Translations under genes and position numbers: made by a program
Notes under the pieces: generated by a model
What the model was told of the DNA's origin: nothing
The model's database searches: none
Seen by the model: the letters and a program-made list of their open reading frames with translations, nothing else
In this document: positions 51,655 to 57,497 of the stretch, piece after piece
Layout: each line of letters starts with the position of its first letter
Position numbering within the stretch: position 1 is the stretch's first letter
Assembly: GCA_002422425.1 (NCBI GenBank)
Contig: DIVG01000039.1
Coordinates: forward strand, 1 to 57,497
Source of the DNA: Akkermansiaceae bacterium UBA6138
GTDB taxonomy: Bacteria; Verrucomicrobiota; Verrucomicrobiia; Verrucomicrobiales; DEV007
Direction: 5' to 3'
Length of the DNA: 57,497 nucleotides

Positions 51655-53076
51655 TCACTGATCCAATTCACCCATCATCTCCAGAAGATGCTTAGTTAGA
51701 ATCTCTGAAGAATCGACCTCGACCGTGTTCGTCCCGAGCCAGGTCTCATACCCGCCGAGGGCGTGCTGTTTGGGCGTGGGCAGGTAGCCGTATCGTCCGT
51801 TCGCGAGTCCGATGACCATGGTTTCGCCGAAGGGACTTTTTTCGCGCAACTCAAGCCCGATCTCGACGAGGACCTCGAAGGGTAGGCCGCAAATGGCGAG
51901 GTCTCCGACACGAATCGCCTGGATCGGAACGGTAAGGGTCTCCTCGGCACGCTCGGCGGCGGCGATGACGCTGGCGGCATAGTGCTGGGCGAGCCGGGGC
52001 AGGGCCTCGATTTCCTCCTTCACCTTCGTGTCGAGCACCTTCCGGGCGGCGACGATGTCTTCCTCAGCAGGACGGCGATACCGCAGCTCGACCTGACGCT
52101 CGATCATGCCGAGTTTCGGCGCCTTGTCGTGACTCGTGATCCGGCGGTGAGCGAACCACGCGGCGTCGGCGGCCTTTTGCGCGACGATGCGGACCTGCTC
52201 GAAGGTCTCGCGCGGCGGACGCGTCACGGTGAAAGGAATGTTGTTGATGTCGCCCGAAGCGCCGTTCGCGAGCATCGCGACCATGGTGCCGTCGCCACGG
52301 AGCCGACTCGGCATCAGCCTGGCAAACTCACCAAAATAATCGGCCGAGACCTGACTACGGGGTGTCGCCCCGACATAGTGCAAAGCGTAGCTGGCGTAGA
52401 GCGCGATCTGCTGGCGTTTTTCATCCTGGATCGAGAGGACAAGAAAATCGGGATCGGTCGGAGCAGCGGGACGGTCGAGAGTGTCCGGACTGGTGCCGGG
52501 ATTCATTTTTACCTCGTCCATTTTTCCGAAGGGATTCGGATTCATCTTCCCGGGCTTGAGATACCAGCGGCGGTTGAAGACCTCTTCGGGCAACGGATGG
52601 CTCGCGGCTCCGACCGCGGCGGGGCGGCGCGTCTCGTGCGCCTTCACGATGGACTCGACGAGACCGTCGAGGAGCCGCTGGCGATAGGCCGCTTCGGGAC
52701 TGCCTTCCTTGCCTCCGCCCGACGAAGGCGCGCTGTGGGTGTGGGTCGAGGAAACGAGGATCTTCTCCACGGGGATGCCGGTTTTATGCGAGGCGATCGC
52801 CTTGGCCTCGATGATGAGCGCGGGAGAAAGGCCGAGATTGTCCACCACGACCATGGCGAGGGTGGTCGTGCCATCGTCGAGAACGACGGCCCGGGCATGG
52901 AGCGGATCGTGTGCGCTCTCGGCACCGTTCGCGCTAAAGCCGCCCGGCATGTTGAGCGGGAACTGCTGCGGCGTGATGTCAGCGGCGAAGGCCCCGGCGC
53001 GGAAAGCGGGGGGGTCCTGCGCGGCGGCAGGGACGGTGAGAAATAAGGCGGAAGCGAAAAGAAGGTGGCTTTTCAT
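51655..53076 (-). CDS. Exported neutral/alkaline ceramidase-like hydrolase
   Basis: A 473-residue protein with signal peptide (MKSHLLFASALFLTVPAAAQ) and the ceramidase N-terminal fold: FAADITPQQFPLNMPGG, VVVDNLGLSPALI, the zinc-type VSSTHTHSAPSSGGG, ASYALHYVGATPRSQVSADYF and MLANGASGDINNIPF. It acts in the periplasm or outside. It is related to the cytoplasmic-looking protein at 46377 but is a separate branch. The S9 peptidase gene lies 88 bases upstream on the same strand, so the two may be cotranscribed; a small TGCGCT/AGCGCA hairpin (53124-53139) lies between them. Confidence 0.87.
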   Translation of the reverse strand: MKSHLLFASALFLTVPAAAQDPPAFRAGAFAADITPQQFPLNMPGGFSANGAESAHDPLHARAVVLDDGTTTLAMVVVDNLGLSPALIIEAKAIASHKTGIPVEKILVSSTHTHSAPSSGGGKEGSPEAAYRQRLLDGLVESIVKAHETRRPAAVGAASHPLPEEVFNRRWYLKPGKMNPNPFGKMDEVKMNPGTSPDTLDRPAAPTDPDFLVLSIQDEKRQQIALYASYALHYVGATPRSQVSADYFGEFARLMPSRLRGDGTMVAMLANGASGDINNIPFTVTRPPRETFEQVRIVAQKAADAAWFAHRRITSHDKAPKLGMIERQVELRYRRPAEEDIVAARKVLDTKVKEEIEALPRLAQHYAASVIAAAERAEETLTVPIQAIRVGDLAICGLPFEVLVEIGLELREKSPFGETMVIGLANGRYGYLPTPKQHALGGYETWLGTNTVEVDSSEILTKHLLEMMGELDQ

Positions 53077-53164
53077 GGTCGAGTAATCTCACGATAGAAT
53101 CAGGAGAGGCCACGGGTAGCAAGTGCGCTCCCCAGCGCAATCCCGTCCCGCCCCGCGCAAAGGT

Positions 53165-55393
53165 TTAGGGGCGTAGGTGCCGCCTCAGAAACTCCAGTCT
53201 TACTTTCGATCCGTAGGGCGTCTCGGCAGCGCCGTGTCCGGCTCCGATGATGGGCATGTATTCGAACTCCTTTCCCGCCTTTTGCAACGCGGCGACGACC
53301 TGAGTGGTGCTGGCAGGATCGACGTTGGTGTCAAGTTCACCGACGATGAGGAGGAGCTTGCCGCCGAGCCTGTGAGCGTCGTCAGCATTTGAATTCAGGA
53401 TGTAGCTCTCGTCCACTGGCCAGCCCATCCACTGCTCGTTCCACCAGATTTTGTCCATGCGATTATCATGGCAGCCGCAGTCGGCTACTGCGACTTTGTA
53501 AAATTCGTGATAATCGAGGACAGCGCGCATGGCACTCTGGCCCCCTGCGCTGCCGCCGTAGATACCGACGCGGGAGAGGTCCATCCAGGGGCGGGTCTTT
53601 GCCGCCTCCTTGATCCAGACGATACGGTCGGGAAAGCCGGCGTCTTTCAGATTTTTCCAGGCAACATCGTGAAAGGCCTTGCCACGGTGGTTCGTCCCCA
53701 TGCCATCAATTTTGACAACGATGAAGCCCTCATCCGCGAGGCTCTGCAAAGCTTTGTGGGAACCAAACGACTTGGGAACAAAAGCCGAATGCGGCCCCGC
53801 GTAAATGTTTTCGAGGACCGGATATGCCTTCGCCGCATCAAAGCCCGTCGGCCGGATGATGATTCCGTGGATGTCGGTCTCTCCATCGCGGCCTTTGGCA
53901 ACAAAACGCTCCGGCCCCGCCCCTGGGTCGGCGGCGGAGCGTTCGATCTCACATACAAGTGAACCATCTTCACTGCTACGGAGTTCGTGCACGGGCGGTG
54001 CGTCGATCCGCGACCAGCGGTCGATGAACCACTCGCGCGTCGGCGAAAAAGCGATCTCGTGATCACCGTCGCCCTCGGTCAGCCTGACAAAACCACTTCC
54101 GTCAAAGTTCGCCCGGCAGAGATGCCGGTGATAGGGATCCTCTCCCTCGCGCAGACCGCTCGCGAGAAACCAGACCCGGCGTTTTTCCACGTCGACATGC
54201 ACGACTTCGCGCACAGGCCAGGCACCGCCCGTTACCCGATGCTTCAACTCTCCGGTGGCAATCTCGTGGAGATAGAGATGACACCAGCCGCTGTGCTCGC
54301 TCATGCGGAGGATCTCTCCACTTCCGTGCAGCCAGTGCCGCCAGGTCTTCGCCGTGTAATCGATGAAGGTCCCGGATCTCTCCTCCGTCACGACGCGGAC
54401 CGCGCCACCTGCTGCCTCGACGGCAAGGATGCGATAGCACTGGTGACCGCGTTCGTTGTAGTCGAAGTAGGCCTCGGACCCATCCGGTGACCAGGTCACG
54501 TCGATCCGGTGTGACCGGGTAAAAGGGCGGGGAAAGAGGGATGCATCGATGACCTGCCCCTCCTCACTCCCGAGGCGGAAGAGCACCAGTTGCGGGTTCG
54601 GCAGGGGATCTCCCGGCTTGGCATAGGGAAAAGTCTTTACGGGGTTTTCTCCGCCGTTCTCAAGGATCGTGACGAGACGCTCGGGCACCTCGACAGCGGC
54701 ACTAACGAGAAACGCCCGGGAGTCGGGCGACCAGAAAACCCTGCCCCGGTAGGTCGCCCCCTCCTTGATCGGGGCTCGGAGAATCGTCTCCGTTCCGTCA
54801 GCGAAACGGGTGAGCACGAGCCGTTCTCCCTCAACACGCACGGCAAAAACCCCGTCGGGGGAAGTGCCCGGAGGGACGCTCGACAAAATTGCCGGTTTCC
54901 GCCCCTCGCCGTCAATAATGAGAGTGGAGACGGTCGTGCCCGCTTCGATGGTAGCGAGATCACTACCGTCAACGCGGGAAATGACCCAGGCATGCCCCTC
55001 ATAGGAGGGTTGCACGCGCTCGCTTTTCGGAGCGATTTTCCCATAAGGGTTCCGCTTGCCACTGGCATCGATCCAAAAAAGATTCACCTCGCTTTCAAGC
55101 TCGTTGACAAAGCGAACGCCGGAAGGTGTCCCGGTGCGCTCGCTGCGGCCCGGCTTGATCGTGGCTTCCGCAGACCGCACCGGAGCCGGCTCCGGTAAAC
55201 CCAATTCCGTGAGATCGGACGCCGTCTTTCGTATGCCTGTTTTGGAATCGATGAGGGAAAACTCGCCGGATTCCGCCTGATAGTAGAAGACCTTGCCACC
55301 GGGGAGCCACTGCGGGGAGAGGCGATCCGCTGGGAAACCCGACGCCGCGAAGAAACTGCAGAGCGGAAGAAAATAAAGGATCACACGACTCAT
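53165..55393 (-). CDS. Exported S9-family prolyl peptidase with VHL-like domain
   Basis: A 742-residue S9 (DPP-IV type) serine peptidase. I start at MSRVILYFLPLCSFFAASG, a signal peptide. Residues about 90-150 (SGVRFVNELESEVNLFWIDA to YEGHAWVISR) read like a VHL beta domain, placed before or within the propeller. The DPPIV N-terminal propeller covers about 155-480, and the alpha/beta hydrolase follows with S615 (YGGSAGGQ), D688 (GELDTNVDP) and H720 (GAGHGAAE). It probably cleaves dipeptides from exported peptides. The serine motif is GGSAGG where DPP-IV has G-x-SYGG. Confidence 0.9.
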   Translation of the reverse strand: MSRVILYFLPLCSFFAASGFPADRLSPQWLPGGKVFYYQAESGEFSLIDSKTGIRKTASDLTELGLPEPAPVRSAEATIKPGRSERTGTPSGVRFVNELESEVNLFWIDASGKRNPYGKIAPKSERVQPSYEGHAWVISRVDGSDLATIEAGTTVSTLIIDGEGRKPAILSSVPPGTSPDGVFAVRVEGERLVLTRFADGTETILRAPIKEGATYRGRVFWSPDSRAFLVSAAVEVPERLVTILENGGENPVKTFPYAKPGDPLPNPQLVLFRLGSEEGQVIDASLFPRPFTRSHRIDVTWSPDGSEAYFDYNERGHQCYRILAVEAAGGAVRVVTEERSGTFIDYTAKTWRHWLHGSGEILRMSEHSGWCHLYLHEIATGELKHRVTGGAWPVREVVHVDVEKRRVWFLASGLREGEDPYHRHLCRANFDGSGFVRLTEGDGDHEIAFSPTREWFIDRWSRIDAPPVHELRSSEDGSLVCEIERSAADPGAGPERFVAKGRDGETDIHGIIIRPTGFDAAKAYPVLENIYAGPHSAFVPKSFGSHKALQSLADEGFIVVKIDGMGTNHRGKAFHDVAWKNLKDAGFPDRIVWIKEAAKTRPWMDLSRVGIYGGSAGGQSAMRAVLDYHEFYKVAVADCGCHDNRMDKIWWNEQWMGWPVDESYILNSNADDAHRLGGKLLLIVGELDTNVDPASTTQVVAALQKAGKEFEYMPIIGAGHGAAETPYGSKVRLEFLRRHLRP

Positions 55394-55592
55394 TAGCCGG
55401 GCCTCGTTCACGGTCGATCTCACCATCGGCGAATCTTAATGCCGACTTTTCCAAAAACAAATCATACCCGCCCGGAACTCTCCGGCGACTTCGGCGTAAA
55501 CGCGATCGGACAGCGCATTCCGCTGGCAATTTACCACATTCTGACGGACAGAAGTCCTCCCGCCGATCCCGTGCGGGCTTCCTTCCCAAATC

Positions 55593-56705
55593 ATGCATCC
55601 TTTCTCCACCCTGGGCATCCCTGCTGACATGATCCGCGGCATCGAGGAACTGGGCATTCATACGCCGACAAAAATTCAGGAAAAGGCCATCCCCTTTCTC
55701 CTCGGCGACGGCGGTGACCTCATCGCACAGGCCCAGACAGGCACGGGCAAGACGGCCGCTTTCGGCCTGCCGCTCCTCGCCAGGATCGATCCGCAGCGCA
55801 ACGAGATACAGGGGCTTGTCGTCGCTCCCACTCGCGAGCTCGCCAAACAGATAGGCAAACAGATCTTCCGCTTCACGAAATACACCGAAAAAATGTTTGT
55901 CGAGGTCGTCAGTGGCGGCGACCCGATGGATCGTCAGGTTGCCGCGCTTCGTCGCCCCACCCATATCGTTGTTTGCACGCCGGGACGCCTCCTTGAACTA
56001 ATCAAGCGTGATGCCCTCACCCTGACAGCCGTCAGGCACCTCGTCCTCGACGAAGCCGACGAAATGCTGAGCATGGGCTTCAAAAAAGAGCTCACCCAAA
56101 TTCTTGAACTCACCTCCCAACGCAAAAGCACCTGGCTTTTTTCCGCGACCTTTCCCGAGGAGATCAATCTCCTCATCAAGGACTGCATGTCTCCAAAGGC
56201 CTATTCCATCCAAATCGATCAGGCCCATGTCGTCAACCGGGATATCGAGCACCGCTTTGCCGTTTGCCCCCGCTCCGAAAAAATGGAATTCATCGCCGAA
56301 TTCCTGAAACGCGAAAAAGCCGGGCGCGGACTCATTTTCTGCCGCACCAAAGCCGGGGCGATCACGCTCCAGACCCAGCTCGCCGCTCTCGGATTCCCCA
56401 TTGATGTCCTTCATGGCGACCTCACCCAAAAAGGTCGTGACAAAGTGATGCGGGGATTCAAAAAAGAGCGCTTCCAGTTCCTCGTCGCGACCGATGTCGC
56501 CGCGCGCGGCATCGATGTAGAAGGCCTCTCATTCGTTCTTCAGCATCAACTGCCCGAACAGCTCGCCTACTACACGCACCGCAGCGGTCGCACCGGCCGG
56601 GCAGGGAAAAAGGGGGTCTCACTCTCACTCATCGAGCCAAAAGAAAGATGGAAAATCACCCAGCTCGAAAAATCACTTCACGTTTTGTTTCAGGAGTATC
56701 GATAA
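55593..56705 (+). CDS. DEAD-box RNA helicase
   Basis: A 370-residue helicase core with almost no extra tail. Motifs in order: the Q region (LGIHTPTKIQEKAI), Walker A AQTGTGKTAAF, PTRELAKQI, TPGRLLE, LDEADEML, SATFP, FCRTKAGA, VATDVAARGIDVE and HRSGRTGRAG. It unwinds RNA in ribosome assembly or decay. It is about 199 bases from the divergent S9 peptidase gene. Which of the RhlE/CsdA/DeaD types it is cannot be decided. Confidence 0.94.
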   Translation: MHPFSTLGIPADMIRGIEELGIHTPTKIQEKAIPFLLGDGGDLIAQAQTGTGKTAAFGLPLLARIDPQRNEIQGLVVAPTRELAKQIGKQIFRFTKYTEKMFVEVVSGGDPMDRQVAALRRPTHIVVCTPGRLLELIKRDALTLTAVRHLVLDEADEMLSMGFKKELTQILELTSQRKSTWLFSATFPEEINLLIKDCMSPKAYSIQIDQAHVVNRDIEHRFAVCPRSEKMEFIAEFLKREKAGRGLIFCRTKAGAITLQTQLAALGFPIDVLHGDLTQKGRDKVMRGFKKERFQFLVATDVAARGIDVEGLSFVLQHQLPEQLAYYTHRSGRTGRAGKKGVSLSLIEPKERWKITQLEKSLHVLFQEYR

Positions 56706-56828
56706 GCTCTGAATAGCGTTAAATGGTGAGTGAGATCGTCCCACGCCGGGAAACTCAAAACACGCCTGAGATACCGATGGGGTTAACACCCTATAGGAAG
56801 AAGCTGATTCGCAGGTTAGGGTCGGGCA

Positions 56829-57431
56829 ATGAAAAACAAAAAAACAACGTTTTGCCTGGCCCTCCTTCCAATCGCTGCATCGGTGCTGCTGAGCTCCTGC
56901 ACAAGCACGGGTTATTACTCCGGGGGCGGAGGCTACGCGACTTACGCAGTTCTTCCGCCGAATTACTCGGGAACCAGCTACTACTACAACAATCGGTATT
57001 ATGCGGGCGGGCGATACGAGACCGGAAGATACTCCCACAGTGGTCGAACCTACGCGAGCAGATATTATTATAACGGCCGCTACCTCTACGGTGGTGCGTA
57101 TCGTCAGTTCCCGACCGGAACCGGAGCACGCTCCGTGTCATCACCACGTCAGGCAGGAAGCGGTAGCTATGTGGTTTACAACACGCTTCCCCCCAACTAT
57201 TCGGGCACACTCTATTACTATAACAATCGCTACTATTCAGGAGGACGATACGAAGCCGGCCGCTTCACGAGCCAGGGTCGAACCTATACAGGTCGCTATT
57301 ATCACAATGGCCAGTATCTTTATGGTGGAGCGAACCGACAACATAACGCTCAGAGCGAGAGGGCTGAGCAAAGTCGAAATCAATACGACCGTCAAAGAAG
57401 AACTTCCCGCACGGATCGTCCGGGATATTGA
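56829..57431 (+). CDS. Tyrosine-rich repeat lipoprotein
   Basis: A 200-residue protein with a lipoprotein signal; the lipobox cysteine is C24 in SVLLSSC. The mature part contains two copies of a 55-residue Tyr-, Gly- and Asn-rich module (residues 39-93 and 117-171), each with LPPNYSGT, a YYYNNRYY block, GGRYE and GRTY blocks and YLYGGA. The tail is Gln/Arg-rich. It is expected to be anchored in the membrane and exposed. No family recognised; the composition resembles surface-exposed amyloid-like or adhesive proteins, but that is only a resemblance. It follows the helicase by 123 bases. Confidence 0.72.
   Translation: MKNKKTTFCLALLPIAASVLLSSCTSTGYYSGGGGYATYAVLPPNYSGTSYYYNNRYYAGGRYETGRYSHSGRTYASRYYYNGRYLYGGAYRQFPTGTGARSVSSPRQAGSGSYVVYNTLPPNYSGTLYYYNNRYYSGGRYEAGRFTSQGRTYTGRYYHNGQYLYGGANRQHNAQSERAEQSRNQYDRQRRTSRTDRPGY
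56943..57341 (+). repeat. Two tandem 165-bp coding repeats, period 234 bp
   Basis: Repeat unit 1 is 56943-57107 and unit 2 is 57177-57341. They encode the paired Tyr-rich modules of the lipoprotein, with a 69-base linker between. Protein identity by eye is about 75 percent. Confidence 0.7.
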
Positions 57432-57497
57432 ACCGAGGAGCTGACCCGAATCCCGACCCTCGAAAAGCAAATCAACGAAGCTCAGGGCGAGCCTTCG
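57432..57497. other. Window end
   Basis: The last 66 bases have no recognised feature; any gene here would start outside the window. Confidence 0.5.

Overview
The window is about 57.5 kb of GC-rich bacterial DNA, very probably from a Verrucomicrobia-type member of the PVC superphylum. Marker features are an LpxC-FabZ fusion followed by lpxA, two PSD1/DUF1501 gene pairs (cytochrome-type PSD1 proteins with Tat-exported DUF1501 partners), a ThuA/beta-propeller/CxxCH cytochrome fusion, a DksA-like protein with a degenerate zinc finger, and weak Shine-Dalgarno signals. No rRNA, tRNA, CRISPR array, intact transposase or prophage was seen. One end-truncated gene (a DksA-like protein) opens the window.

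Layout. 1-11.8 kb is mainly housekeeping: DksA-like, L33 and S18; a predicted ovothiol-type methyltransferase with apt; an SDR; FxsA; a minus-strand folC - cysteine desulfurase - ilvC group; rlmN; and a three-subunit transhydrogenase operon. 12-16 kb holds an orphan GspF-like protein, an aldo/keto reductase and folE2, which starts four bases after a strong terminator. 16-24.5 kb is an export and redox region: a Tat-dependent FAD oxidoreductase coupled to a cytochrome-b-like membrane protein, then a DUF1501/PSD1 pair divergent from an AraC regulator. 24.6-32.6 kb returns to core genes: MBL hydrolase, tig-clpP, an RluA-type synthase, lpxC/fabZ-lpxA, an Fpg/Nei glycosylase and a DUF2007 protein.

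32.6-45.3 kb is a second accessory block: the ThuA-propeller-cytochrome fusion, an OpgG-like glucan protein, a GNAT enzyme, and an IclR regulator followed by a second PSD1/DUF1501 pair. 46.4-50.3 kb is a tight operon of a ceramidase-like hydrolase, a galactonate-dehydratase-like enolase and an MFS transporter, probably for uptake and breakdown of a sugar acid or its conjugate. A VapBC pair, a frameshifted small gene, an exported ceramidase-like enzyme, an exported S9 peptidase with a VHL-like domain, a DEAD-box helicase and a tyrosine-rich repeat lipoprotein close the window.

The most interesting unexplained points are: the terminator against the folE2 start; a 26-bp perfect palindrome overlapping the -35 of a promoter ahead of lpxC/fabZ; a 69-nt hairpin element at 51.5 kb; CTAAAG-core palindromes around the IclR/PSD1 block; a paired 24-bp repeat at 45.5 kb; a PIN-like remnant that obscures the start of the second PSD1 gene; and the VHL-like domain in a bacterial peptidase. 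I did not find a convincing wholly new defence or mobile system. All function calls rest on motif reading without database searches.
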